Source: CAYNLG01 sp964397995 (lineage in GTDB: Bacteria > Planctomycetota > Phycisphaerae > FEN-1346). From it: DNA of 64,000 nucleotides. The stretch lies in assembly GCA_964397995.1 (NCBI GenBank), contig CAYNLG010000009.1, forward strand, positions 1-64,000. Reading direction: 5' to 3'. Shown here piece by piece: positions 39,263 through 47,752 of the stretch (within the stretch, counting starts at the first letter, position 1; each line of letters starts with the position of its first letter). The position numbers were made by a program, and so were the translations under genes. Under the pieces are notes generated by a model, which did no database searches, was not told where the DNA came from, and saw nothing but the letters and a program-made list of their open reading frames with translations.

Positions 39263-41308
39263 ATGCCGGACGTCAAAACCGATGCCATCCGCAACGTCGT
39301 GCTCGTGGGCCATACCCACGGCGGCAAGACCCAGATCGCCGAGGCCATGCTCCACAAGGCGGGCGTGACCACCCGCATGGGCAGCTCCGACGAGGGCAAC
39401 ACGCTCAGCGACTTCGAGCCCGAGGAGAAGGAACGCCAGGGCAGCGTCCTGGCCTCCGTCCTCCACTTCGGCTGGAAGAACCGCCACGTCAACCTCATCG
39501 ACACCCCCGGCTACGGCGACTTCATCGGCCAGGTCATCAGCGGTTTGGCGGCCACCGACATCGCCGTCCTCGTCGTTTCGGCCGCCGTCGGCCCCGACAT
39601 CCACAGCCGCCGCTACTTCCGCATGGCCGGGGAGCGCGGCATGGCCCGCGTGGTGGTCGTCAACAAGGCCGACGCCGAGAACGTCGACCTGGTCGCCCTG
39701 TACGAGCAGATCCAGGAGGCCCTCGGCAGCCAGTGCCGCCTCGTCACCGCCCCGGTCGGCCAGGGCCCGAGCTTCAGCGGCGTGGTCGACGTCTTCGCCC
39801 AGGAATCCGGCGACGCCCTGATGGACGTCGCCAGCGCCCACGGCGAGGTCGTCGAGTCCATCATCGAGGCCGACGAGACCCTCATGGAGCGGTACCTCGG
39901 CGAGGAAGAGATCACCCCCGAAGAACTCGCCGGCGCCTACGTCAAGGCCCTCGTCGAGGGCACCCTCGTCCCGGTCCTCTACACCAGCGCCCGCGGCGAA
40001 CTGGGCGTCGAAGAGCTCATGGACCTCCTCGTCCAGTACGCCCCGAGCCCGGCCCAGGCCAAGGCCATCGCCGTCCGCACCGGCCCTGGCGAGGACGCCG
40101 AGACCGTCGAGGTCGGCGGCGACCCGGCCGGCCCGCTCTGCGCCCAGGTCTTCAAGGTCGTCAGCGACCCCTACGTCGGGCGCATCTCGTACCTCCGCGT
40201 CTGGAGCGGGACGCTCGAGGCCGATTCCTCGGCCCGCATCGGCGACGACCGCCGCGACACGCGCTTCGCCCAGCTCCTGCGCATCCAGGGCAAGGAGTCC
40301 GAGCCGCTCGCCAAGGCCGTCGCCGGCGACGTCGTCGGCGTCCCGAAGATGGAGGAACTCGGCGTCGGCACGTCGGTGTGCACCGAGGAGACGCGCCTCG
40401 TGCCGGAGGCCGCGTTCCCCGTGCCGATGTTCTCGCTCGCCCTGTCGCCGAAGAGCCGCGGCGACGAGCAGAAGCTCTCCGAAGCCCTCGCCAAGCTTGT
40501 CGACGAGGACCCGACGCTGACCACCAGCCGCGACCGCCAGACCCACGAACTCGTCCTCAACGGCATCGGCGACATCCACCTGACGGTGGCCCTGGCGCGC
40601 CTGAAGCGGCGCTTCCAGGTCGACGTCGACACCAAGCCGCCCAAGATTCCCTACCGCGAGACCATCATGGGCAAGGGCGAGGGCCACTACCGCCACAAGA
40701 AGCAGACCGGCGGCGCCGGCCAGTTCGGCGAGGTCTACCTCCGCGTCGAGCCGATGGAGCGCGGCGAAGGGTTCGAGTTCGTCGACGACATCTTCGGCGG
40801 GGCCATCCCCAAGCCCTTCCTCCCCGCCATCGAGAAGGGCATCCGCGAGGCCATGGAAGAGGGCGTCATCGCCGGCTACCCCTTCCAGGACGTCCGCGTC
40901 AGCGTCTACGACGGCAAGCACCACCCCGTCGATTCCAAGGAAATCGCCTTCAAAATCGCCGGCCGCAACGCCTTCCGCGACGCCGTCGACAAGGCCAAGC
41001 CCACCCTCCTGGAGCGGTTCGTCGACCTCGCCGTCACCGTCCCCGACCAGTTCCTCGGTGACATCACCGGCGACCTGAACAGCCGGCGCGGCCGCATCCA
41101 GGGCATGGAAGCCGGTGCGGGCGGCACCCAGACCATCCAGGCCCAGGTGCCGCTGGCCGAGGTCACCCAGTACAACACGCAGCTCCGGTCGATCACGGGC
41201 GGCCAGGGGGCCTACACCATGGAGTTCTCCCACTACGAACCGGTGCCGGGCAATGTCCAGCAGCAGATCATCGACGCGGCCGCCAAGGCCAAAGAGGAAG
41301 AGGACTAG
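39263..41308 (+). CDS. fusA: Elongation factor G paralogue
   Basis: 681 residues, ATG behind GTGGAGG. GTPase motifs: G1 GHTHGGKTQ (canonical EF-G has AHIDAGKTT), DTPGYGDF (G3) and NKADAENVD (G4). Domains II-V follow, with KQTGGAGQFGEVYLRVEPME in domain IV and the EF-G C-terminal ITGGQGAYTMEFSHYEPVP. The departures in G1 and the short length match the EF-G-like second copies common in several phyla rather than the str-operon fusA. It is therefore probably a specialised translocation or ribosome-recycling factor. A GC-rich hairpin follows the stop. Confidence 0.85.
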   Translation: MPDVKTDAIRNVVLVGHTHGGKTQIAEAMLHKAGVTTRMGSSDEGNTLSDFEPEEKERQGSVLASVLHFGWKNRHVNLIDTPGYGDFIGQVISGLAATDIAVLVVSAAVGPDIHSRRYFRMAGERGMARVVVVNKADAENVDLVALYEQIQEALGSQCRLVTAPVGQGPSFSGVVDVFAQESGDALMDVASAHGEVVESIIEADETLMERYLGEEEITPEELAGAYVKALVEGTLVPVLYTSARGELGVEELMDLLVQYAPSPAQAKAIAVRTGPGEDAETVEVGGDPAGPLCAQVFKVVSDPYVGRISYLRVWSGTLEADSSARIGDDRRDTRFAQLLRIQGKESEPLAKAVAGDVVGVPKMEELGVGTSVCTEETRLVPEAAFPVPMFSLALSPKSRGDEQKLSEALAKLVDEDPTLTTSRDRQTHELVLNGIGDIHLTVALARLKRRFQVDVDTKPPKIPYRETIMGKGEGHYRHKKQTGGAGQFGEVYLRVEPMERGEGFEFVDDIFGGAIPKPFLPAIEKGIREAMEEGVIAGYPFQDVRVSVYDGKHHPVDSKEIAFKIAGRNAFRDAVDKAKPTLLERFVDLAVTVPDQFLGDITGDLNSRRGRIQGMEAGAGGTQTIQAQVPLAEVTQYNTQLRSITGGQGAYTMEFSHYEPVPGNVQQQIIDAAAKAKEEED

Positions 41309-41320
41309 GCCGCGCGCCCG

Positions 41321-41343
41321 GCGGCGGGGGAGGGCCCCGCCGC
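41321..41343 (+). terminator. GC hairpin after the EF-G gene
   Basis: 9-bp stem GCGGCGGGG/CCCCGCCGC with a GAGGG loop, 12 nt after the stop. No T-run, so intrinsic termination is uncertain. Confidence 0.4.
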
Positions 41344-41379
41344 CGGCCGAACGGGCCCAAAACGGCCCGGGAAACGCGC

Positions 41380-41408
41380 TTGCCCGTTCGGGGCGCGTGC
41401 GTTATAAT
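41380..41408 (+). promoter_or_regulatory. Promoter of the serine acetyltransferase gene
   Basis: TTGCCC (41380-41385), 17 nt, perfect TATAAT (41403-41408), about 35 nt before the ATG. Confidence 0.75.
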
Positions 41409-41442
41409 CCCTTTGCACGTCGTGGGTTAGAGGAACCGCCTC

Positions 41443-42411
41443 ATGTCCTCGCTGCCGCCCCGGGAGCCATTGCTCTCCGAGGTCATTGACGCCACCGTGG
41501 CGTCGTACGAGCGCCACGAGGCCATCCACCATTTGAGTCACCGGCAGCTCCCGTCGCGCGATGCCGTGGCCGAGCTGGTCCAGGGCCTCAAGGAGATCCT
41601 GTACCCCGGCTACTTCGGCCGCCGCCACTTTACCCCCGAGAACATCACCTACCACATCGGCGACCGCATCCACCAGGTCTACCGGCTGCTGGCCGAGCAG
41701 ATTTACTTGGGCATCCAGCACAGTTGCCGCCGCTGCGAGGGCCTGTGTCCCCATTGCCGGGAGCAGGCGGCCGACGTGGCCGTCCGGTTCCTCCAGCGCC
41801 TGCCCGAGGTCCGCCGCCTCCTCGCCACCGACGTCCAGGCCGCCTACGACGGTGACCCGGCGGCGCGCGGCACGGACGAGGTGATCTTTTCGTACCCGGG
41901 GGTGGCGGCCGTGACGGTGTACCGCCTCGCCCACGAGCTCTGGGACCTCCAGGTCCCCCTCCTGCCGCGCATCATGACCGAGATCGCCCACGGCGAGACC
42001 GGCATCGACATCCACCCGGGGGCGACCATCGGCGAGTACTTCTTCATCGACCACGGGACGGGCGTCGTCATCGGCGAGACCACCGAGATCGGCCACCACG
42101 TCAAGCTCTACCAGGGCGTGACGCTCGGGGCCCTCAGTTTCCCGAAGGACGAGCGGGGCCGCCTCATCCGCGGGCACAAGCGGCACCCGACGCTCGAAGA
42201 CCACGTGACCATCTACTCCGGGGCCACCCTCCTCGGCGGCGAGACCGTCGTCGGCGAGGGCAGCACCATCGGCGGCAACGTGTGGCTGACGCGCTCCGTG
42301 CCGCCCCAGTCGTTCGTCAAGATCGAGGACCCGGCGCTCCAGGTGGCCGACAAGAAGGCCCGACGCCGCGCCGGCGACACCCACGCCGCGACGGCGCCGT
42401 CCGGCCAGTGA
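41443..42411 (+). CDS. cysE: Serine O-acetyltransferase (EpsC/CysE type)
   Basis: 322 residues, ATG behind AGAGGAA. The C-terminal left-handed beta-helix carries the signature DIHPGATIGEYFFIDHGTGVVIGE (key groups DIHPGA, IDHGTG, VIGET) and GHKRHPTLEDHVTIYSGA, with catalytic Asp/His in place. It acetylates serine for cysteine synthesis. The N-terminal helical domain is longer than in CysE and contains CRRCEGLCPHC, four cysteines that look like a metal site and are absent from classical CysE. No cysteine synthase is adjacent. Confidence 0.88.
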   Translation: MSSLPPREPLLSEVIDATVASYERHEAIHHLSHRQLPSRDAVAELVQGLKEILYPGYFGRRHFTPENITYHIGDRIHQVYRLLAEQIYLGIQHSCRRCEGLCPHCREQAADVAVRFLQRLPEVRRLLATDVQAAYDGDPAARGTDEVIFSYPGVAAVTVYRLAHELWDLQVPLLPRIMTEIAHGETGIDIHPGATIGEYFFIDHGTGVVIGETTEIGHHVKLYQGVTLGALSFPKDERGRLIRGHKRHPTLEDHVTIYSGATLLGGETVVGEGSTIGGNVWLTRSVPPQSFVKIEDPALQVADKKARRRAGDTHAATAPSGQ

Positions 42412-42467
42412 GTGTCGGGAAACAAGCGGGCAAGCCGCGGGAACTTGCGCACCAGGGGGTGGCCAGC

Positions 42468-42911
42468 ATGCAGACCGTCACGAAGAAGCAACTCACCGAC
42501 GCCATCGCCGACGCCACCGGCATCAAGCGCGTCCTCGCCAAAGACATCATCCAGCGGTTCCTGGACATGATCGCGGAGGAACTCGCGCGCGGCAACCGGA
42601 TCGAGTTCCGCGACTTCGGCGTCTTCGAGGTCAAACGCCGCGAGCCGCGCGTCGCCCAGAACCCGAGGACGCTCGAACGTGTGCCCCTCGGGGTCCGCTA
42701 CACCGTCCGCTTCAAGCCCGGCCGCCGCATGAGCGACGATGTCCAGGACGGCAACGAGGCCGTGGCCGCCGGGGCGTCTGCCGAGACCGAGACCGAGGCC
42801 GCGGGCGAAGGCCCCGCCGCCGCCCGCCCCGAGGCCGCGCCCCGCCCGGCGTCGCCCGAGGCCGCCTCCGGGCCGCCCCAGGATGCGGCCCGGTCGGAGG
42901 CCGCCTCGTGA
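42468..42911 (+). CDS. HU/IHF-family DNA-binding protein with Ala/Pro-rich tail
   Basis: 147 residues, ATG at 42468 behind AGGGGG. Residues 1-90 are a standard HU fold: VTKKQLTDAIADATG, FLDMIAEELARGNRIEFRDFGVFEVKRR in outline, and ARNP-type arm here as VAQNPRTLERVPL. The following about 55 residues are Ala/Glu/Pro-rich and probably disordered; such tails occur on HU proteins in some GC-rich bacteria. It compacts or bends DNA. The stop overlaps the GTG of the YchF-like GTPase, so both are translationally coupled. Confidence 0.88.
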   Translation: MQTVTKKQLTDAIADATGIKRVLAKDIIQRFLDMIAEELARGNRIEFRDFGVFEVKRREPRVAQNPRTLERVPLGVRYTVRFKPGRRMSDDVQDGNEAVAAGASAETETEAAGEGPAAARPEAAPRPASPEAASGPPQDAARSEAAS

Positions 42912-43990
42912 ACGCCGTCCTCACGGGCCTCCCACTGACCGGCAAGACCTGCCTTTTCGACGCCCTCTGCGGAGGGGCTGTCGATTCCGCCGCCCACCCC
43001 GCCCGGGCCGACCAGCCGAACGCCGCCACCGTCGCCCTCGAGGACGAGCGCCTCGACTGGCTCATGGACCACTACCAGGCGAAGAAGCGGACGCCGGTCC
43101 ACATCGAGGTCCTCGATGTGCCGGGGCTGGCGCCCGGCCAGAGCGACCTGGCCGCCCGGAACACGGCCGTGGCGGAACACCTGCGGAGGGCGGACGTCCT
43201 CGTCGAGGTCCTCCGCGCCTTCGAGAGCATGGCCGCGCCCCACCCGATGGGCTCCGTCGACCCCGTCCGCGACCGCGAGCTGATCCGGTCGGAGTTCCTC
43301 ATCGCCGACCTCGACATCACCCTCCGCCGCATCGAGAAGCTCGAGGTGGCGATCACGAAGCCGACGCCCGAGCGCGAGGCCCTGAAACGCGAACTGGACC
43401 TGATGCGGCGCGTCCGCGAGACGCTCGAGGCCGAGCTGCCCCTGTCGGCGGCCGACCTGTCGGAGGCCGAGCGGCGGCTGCTCCGCAGCTTCGCGTTCCT
43501 CACGGAGAAGCCGCGGGTGACCGTCCTGAACGTCGGCGAGGACGAGGCCGCCGACCCCGCCGCCGCGGCCCGATTCCCGGACCTGCCGGCGCCGGACGTG
43601 GCGCTGGTGGCGTCGCTGGAGGCCGAGATTGGCCAGCTCCCGCCGGAGGACCGCCCCGCGTTCATGGAGGAGATGGGCATCGCCCGCTTCCACACCCAGG
43701 ACGTCCTCCAGGCCGTCTACCGCGCCCTCGACCGTGTCACCTTCTTCACCGCCGGCGAGCCCGAGGTGGCCGCGCGCAGCGTCGTGCGCGGCACGGGCAT
43801 CGCCGAGGCCGCCGGCGAGATCCACACCGACATGGCCAAGGGCTTCATCCGCGCCGAGGTCGTCTCGTTCGACGACTTCAAGGCCGCCGGCAGCCTGGCC
43901 GGCGCACGCACCGCCGGCCGCCACCGTGTCGAAGGCCGCGACTACGCCGTCCGCGAGGGCGACATTGTCCTGATCCACTTCTCCCGGTAG
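42908..43990 (+). CDS. YchF/Obg-like GTPase
   Basis: 360 residues from a GTG overlapping the HU stop. G1 is GLPLTGKTCLFDAL, G3 is EVLDVPGLAPGQ, and the nucleotide-specificity region reads TVLNVGEDEA, close to the NxxE of YchF ATPases rather than NKxD. The C-terminal half resembles the YchF-specific/TGS part (DVLQAVYRALDRVTFFTAG, MAKGFIRAEVVSFDDF). YchF relatives bind ribosomes and hydrolyse ATP. G1 differs from GxPNVGKST, so it may be a divergent subfamily. Confidence 0.78.
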   Translation: MNAVLTGLPLTGKTCLFDALCGGAVDSAAHPARADQPNAATVALEDERLDWLMDHYQAKKRTPVHIEVLDVPGLAPGQSDLAARNTAVAEHLRRADVLVEVLRAFESMAAPHPMGSVDPVRDRELIRSEFLIADLDITLRRIEKLEVAITKPTPEREALKRELDLMRRVRETLEAELPLSAADLSEAERRLLRSFAFLTEKPRVTVLNVGEDEAADPAAAARFPDLPAPDVALVASLEAEIGQLPPEDRPAFMEEMGIARFHTQDVLQAVYRALDRVTFFTAGEPEVAARSVVRGTGIAEAAGEIHTDMAKGFIRAEVVSFDDFKAAGSLAGARTAGRHRVEGRDYAVREGDIVLIHFSR

Positions 43991-43999
43991 GGGCCCCGC

Positions 44000-45256
44000 G
44001 TGCCGGCCGTCATCCTCAGCATCGGCAGCGAACTGGTCTCGGGCCTGCGGCTTGACACGCACGCCCGCGATCTCGCCCGGACGCTCCGCCGCCTGGGCAT
44101 CGACGTCGTCCGCCACGAGACCCTCGACGACGACATCGCCGCCATCGCCGACGCCTTCACGCGCGGCGCCGCGAGCGCCGAGGTCGTCCTCGCCACCGGC
44201 GGCCTCGGCCCGACGCCCGACGACGTCACCCGAGACGGCCTCGCCCGGGCCATGAACGCCGACCTGGAGGCGCACCCGGAGGCGCGGCGGCTTGTGGACG
44301 CGTGGGCGGCGTCGCGGGGCCGGACGCTCAGCGGCTCGAACCTCCGCCAGGCGGTGCTCCCGCGCGGCGCCGAGCCGATTCCGAATCCCGTCGGCTCCGC
44401 CCCCGGCATCCGCACCCGCCTCGGCCGCGCCGACGTCTTCTGCATGCCCGGCGTGCCCGACGAGATGCGCCGCATGCTCCGTGACCAGGTCCTGCCGCAC
44501 CTCGAGGTCGGCCACGGCGCCGTCGTCCGCGTCCGGACCGTCCGGACCTTCGGCCTGCCGGAGTCGCAGGTGGGCGAGCGGCTGTCGGACCTGATGGCGC
44601 GCGGGCGGCGGCCGCAGGTCGCCACCGCCTGCCACGTCGGCCGGATCGACATCCACATCCACGCCGCCGGCCTGGAGACCGAGGTCGAGCGGCTGCTGGA
44701 GGCGGACGCGGCCGAGGTCCGCCGCCGCCTCGGCGACGTCTGCTACGCCGAGGGCGAGACGTCCATGGAAGCCGTCGTGGCCGAGCGGCTGGCGGCGACC
44801 GGCGCCACGCTGGCCGTGGCCGAGTCGTGTACGGGCGGCTTGGTGGCGGCGGCGCTGGTCAGCGTGCCCGGCATGTCGGCCCACCTGCTCGAGGCCGTCG
44901 TCGCCTACGCCGATGAGGCCAAGACCCGGCGCCTCGATGTGCCGGCCGACGTGATTGCCGCCGAGGGCGCCGTCAGCGAGGCCGTCGCCAGGGCCATGGC
45001 CGAGGGCGCGCGCCGCCAGGCGGACGCCGACCTGGCCGTCGCCGTCACGGGCATCGCCGGCCCGGGAGGCGGCACGGAGGCCAAGCCCGTCGGGCTCGTC
45101 TGGTTCGCCATCGTCGATGCCGCGGGCACGGAGGCCGCGCGGCACGTCTTCCCGGGCGGCCGGCAGGGCGTCCGCGAGCGGGCGACGCTCATGGCGCTGA
45201 ACCTGGTCCGGCTGCGGCTGAGTGACGGCGGGGCGGGGGGGCTGGATGGGCCTTGA
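44000..45256 (+). CDS. cinA: CinA-type protein (molybdopterin-binding-like plus NMN deamidase domain)
   Basis: 418 residues, GTG behind AGGGG. The N-terminal MoCF/COG1058 domain has ILSIGSELVSG, VVLATGGLGPTPDD and MPGVPDEMRRM. The C-terminal deamidase domain starts near residue 255 and has VAESCTGGLVAAALVSVPG and AVAVTGIAGPGGGTEAKPVG. In NAD salvage the C-terminal domain converts NMN to NaMN, while the N-terminal half is linked to ADP-ribose pyrophosphatase activity. Full-length architecture. It lies 9 nt after the GTPase gene. Confidence 0.92.
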   Translation: MPAVILSIGSELVSGLRLDTHARDLARTLRRLGIDVVRHETLDDDIAAIADAFTRGAASAEVVLATGGLGPTPDDVTRDGLARAMNADLEAHPEARRLVDAWAASRGRTLSGSNLRQAVLPRGAEPIPNPVGSAPGIRTRLGRADVFCMPGVPDEMRRMLRDQVLPHLEVGHGAVVRVRTVRTFGLPESQVGERLSDLMARGRRPQVATACHVGRIDIHIHAAGLETEVERLLEADAAEVRRRLGDVCYAEGETSMEAVVAERLAATGATLAVAESCTGGLVAAALVSVPGMSAHLLEAVVAYADEAKTRRLDVPADVIAAEGAVSEAVARAMAEGARRQADADLAVAVTGIAGPGGGTEAKPVGLVWFAIVDAAGTEAARHVFPGGRQGVRERATLMALNLVRLRLSDGGAGGLDGP

Positions 45257-45416
45257 AAGGAAGTGTCAGGTTGCGGACCTGCCCGCGGCGGGCATGGGCC
45301 TGGCGCGCCCTTTTCGCCGGGCCGCTTGCCGGCCCGCGTGTCGGCTGCCGTTGGCTTTGTGCCCCTGCACCACGGGCGACCATGCCAGTCGTCCCGCGTG
45401 GCTCAGCAGACGGAGG

Positions 45417-45668
45417 TCAAAGCCGGTCCCGGATGAAAATCTCACGAATCTCGCGGAGCGTGTACCGCCGCTTCAGGTCCTGGATGAGGCGAATGCGGCG
45501 GACGGCGGCCTCGTCAAAGAGGCGATGGCCCCCGGGCGTCCGGGTGGCTTCCGACAGGAGCCCGTACATGCAATACGAACTGACCACCTGCCGCGAGACG
45601 CCGGCCTTCTCCGCGATCTCGCTGATGCGGAGTAGCGGCTGCTCGGGCTGGGTCGGGTCCGGCGGCAT
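45417..45668 (-). CDS. MerR-family HTH regulator, short form
   Basis: 83 residues. RISEIAEKAGVSRQVVSSYC is the winged HTH and GGHRLFDEAAVRRIRLIQDL the MerR wing and following helices; a short basic end (TLREIREIFIRDRL) follows. There is no long dimerisation helix or ligand domain, as in HspR-like or short MerR proteins. It diverges from the ECF sigma operon across about 210 bp, so it may control it. A possible promoter lies only 10 nt upstream. Confidence 0.8.
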   Translation of the reverse strand: MPPDPTQPEQPLLRISEIAEKAGVSRQVVSSYCMYGLLSEATRTPGGHRLFDEAAVRRIRLIQDLKRRYTLREIREIFIRDRL

Positions 45669-45678
45669 GGCGAAGCCC

Positions 45679-45707
45679 CCTATAGGGCATACATCGGGCC
45701 CGCCGAA
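45679..45707 (-). promoter_or_regulatory. Candidate promoter of the MerR gene
   Basis: On the minus strand, TTCGGC (45707-45702), 17 nt, TATAGG (45684-45679), 10 nt before the ATG. It would give an almost leaderless mRNA. Confidence 0.4.
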
Positions 45708-45880
45708 ACGGCGACTTGAGGCATTCGCCGCCGACCCCCGCCGGGCAACCCCGTGCGGCAAAGCGGGATTTTCTGGTGGCGAACCGCTTCGTGGCCTCGT
45801 ATCACATAACGAACGGGGCAAAGCAGGGGGGCGGGCTGCAGTCTCCCGAACCTGAAGTGTCCCGAAGCAGCGGAGGGCCC

Positions 45881-46537
45881 ATGGGCAAGGCCATTGCCGC
45901 AACCGCCGCGGCCATCGCCGGCGCACGCCAGCGAGCCGCGCAGGACTACGACGTTCAACTGATGCTCGCCTTCCAGCGGGGCGACGAAGTCGCGTTCCAG
46001 GAACTCGTCGAGCGCAATCATTCCCGGGTCATCGGCCTCGTCTATCGGTTCATCGGCGACTCCGCCGACGCTGAAGACTTGGCCCAGGAGGTCTTCCTCC
46101 GTATCTACCGGGCCCGCGCGTCGTACAAGCCGACCGCCAAGTTTTCGACGTGGATGTTCCGGATTGCGGCCAACGTGAGCCTGAACGCGCTGCGGGCCCG
46201 TTCCAATCGGAAGGACGACGTCTCCATCGAGCAGCTTGCCCGGTCTCACGACGGGCCCCAGACGCTGCCCGACCCCGACAGCCGGGCCCCCGACTTCAAC
46301 CTCAACCGCACCGAGCTCCAGGACAAGGTTCGCGAGGCCGTCGGCGAACTGCCCGAGAAGCAGCAGGTGGCTGTCGTCCTCAACAAGTACGAGGGCATGA
46401 GCTACGCCGACATCGCCGACACCCTCGGGTGCAGCACCATGGCCGTCAAGAGCCTGCTGGCCCGGGCCCGCGAGAACCTGAAGAACCAGTTGCTGCTCTA
46501 CCTGAAGACCGGCCGCGAGCGCCAGCCCATCGGCTAG
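45881..46537 (+). CDS. ECF-type RNA polymerase sigma factor
   Basis: 218 residues, ATG behind CGGAGG. Region 2: VAFQELVERNHSRVIGLVYR and DAEDLAQEVFLRIYRAR. Region 4: LPEKQQVAVVLNKYEGMSYADIA, then GCSTMAVKSLLARARENL. It directs transcription of a regulon under control of the anti-sigma factor encoded 93 nt downstream. The first about 25 residues (MGKAIAATAAAIAGARQRAA) are an Ala-rich extension. No clear ECF promoter (GAAC...CGTC) with standard spacing was found upstream. Confidence 0.92.
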   Translation: MGKAIAATAAAIAGARQRAAQDYDVQLMLAFQRGDEVAFQELVERNHSRVIGLVYRFIGDSADAEDLAQEVFLRIYRARASYKPTAKFSTWMFRIAANVSLNALRARSNRKDDVSIEQLARSHDGPQTLPDPDSRAPDFNLNRTELQDKVREAVGELPEKQQVAVVLNKYEGMSYADIADTLGCSTMAVKSLLARARENLKNQLLLYLKTGRERQPIG

Positions 46538-46629
46538 CCCGGCGCGGTCCCGTCCGCGTCGGCCCTTTTCCGCGGAACTCCCGCCCGCGCCCTCCGTTCA
46601 AAGAGGCGGACCCCCTTTCAGGGCGACCT

Positions 46630-47145
46630 ATGGGCAAGAGCGTCTGCAGCTGGGTACGGAGCGTGCTGGCCGCCTACCTCGACGGCGAACTCAAGCCGTC
46701 GGCCGCCCAGGCCGTGCGCCGCCACCTGGAGGGGTGCGAGTCGTGCCGGGCCGAGCTGCGGCTGCTGAAGGACACGTGGTCGCTGCTGGACGAGGCGGAG
46801 ACGCCGCCCGTCCGCGCGGGGTTCACCTCGCGGATGATGGCCCGCGTGGTCGAGGAAAAGGACATCCTGCGGTTGGAAGCCCGCCTGCGGCCGCACCGGA
46901 CGCGGCGGCGGGTGATGGCCGGCGTTCTGGGCGTCGCCGCCGGACTTCTCCTGGGGCTGCTGCTCTTCACCTGGACGGGCCTGACGGCCGAGCCGGGCAG
47001 CCCCGTGGAACGCGAGGTGAGCGACCACCTGACGTTCCTCGAGGACGCCGAGTTGATGGACGAGATGGCCGTGGTGGCCTTGATGGAAGACCTCGTGGCC
47101 GAGGCGGACGAGGTGTCCGACCCGCTCGAGGGTGAGGGAAGCTGA
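46630..47145 (+). CDS. Zinc-finger anti-sigma factor with one membrane helix
   Basis: 171 residues. Anti-sigma domain: CSWVRSVLAAYLDGEL and HLEGCESCRAEL give the C...HxxxCxxC zinc set (about residues 6, 32, 36, 39). A single membrane helix lies near residues 97-117 (VMAGVLGVAAGLLLGLLLFTW), followed by an acidic extracytoplasmic segment (FLEDAELMDEMAVVALMEDL). It should sequester the upstream ECF sigma factor at the inner membrane until a signal acts on the outer part. Confidence 0.88.
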   Translation: MGKSVCSWVRSVLAAYLDGELKPSAAQAVRRHLEGCESCRAELRLLKDTWSLLDEAETPPVRAGFTSRMMARVVEEKDILRLEARLRPHRTRRRVMAGVLGVAAGLLLGLLLFTWTGLTAEPGSPVEREVSDHLTFLEDAELMDEMAVVALMEDLVAEADEVSDPLEGEGS

Positions 47146-47146
47146 C

Positions 47147-47695
47147 GTGGACGCTCGCCGCGAAGAACTTCGACGCCTGCTCTACCGCCGTCGGCGGATG
47201 CGGTTGCTGGCCGTGTGCGTCGGGACGGCCTTGGTGTGCGGGCTGGCGGCGGCAATGGTCGCGCCGGAGGTGCTGATCGGCGGGGAGACGCGGGTGCGTG
47301 CGGCCCCCGCGGCCGAGGCCGCCGGAGCCGAGGCCGCACCGGCCCCGGGTCTGCTGCACCTGGAGGACCACGTGCGGCTGGACCCGCGCGAGGTCCGCTT
47401 CAACAACCACCGCTGGACGGCGCTGCCCGAGAAGGCCCGCCGCGCCTACCTGGAGCGGTACTGGCGTCTGGCGGAGCTGGACGAGCCCGAACGGGACGCC
47501 CTCTTCCAGCAGTACCGCGAGTTCCGCGACGCGCCGAAAGCGACGCGCGACCGCCTCCGACGCCGCGCCAAGGCTCTGGCCGCGTTCGTCGAGACGCTCA
47601 GCCCGCAGGACCAGGCCGTGCTGGAGAGCCTCCCGCCGGAGGAGCGGGCCGCGAAGCTGATCGAACTCTGGCAGGCCCGACGCGACGCCTGGTAG
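47147..47695 (+). CDS. DUF3106-like membrane-anchored protein of the sigma operon
   Basis: 182 residues from the GTG at 47147, preferred because GAGGG lies 8 nt upstream. A GTG at 47132 in the same frame would overlap the anti-sigma gene by 14 nt. One membrane helix (about LLAVCVGTALVCGLAAAMV) is followed by an extracytoplasmic helical domain with LPEKARRAYLERYW, LDEPERDALFQQYREF and LSPQDQAVLESLPPEERAAKL, in the style of DUF3106. The sigma/anti-sigma/DUF3106-like order suggests a third signalling or cofactor component. Function unknown. Confidence 0.7.
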   Translation: MDARREELRRLLYRRRRMRLLAVCVGTALVCGLAAAMVAPEVLIGGETRVRAAPAAEAAGAEAAPAPGLLHLEDHVRLDPREVRFNNHRWTALPEKARRAYLERYWRLAELDEPERDALFQQYREFRDAPKATRDRLRRRAKALAAFVETLSPQDQAVLESLPPEERAAKLIELWQARRDAW

Positions 47696-47752
47696 TCCCG
47701 GGCGCCTTCCCCCCCCCGCGGAAACCCGTCGCCGCCCGGCGTACGCGCCGGC

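Noticed and set aside
45780..45840. ECF-type autoregulatory promoter (GAACC ... CGTAT) before the sigma gene
   Set aside because: The two boxes are only about 12 nt apart, where ECF promoters need about 16-18.
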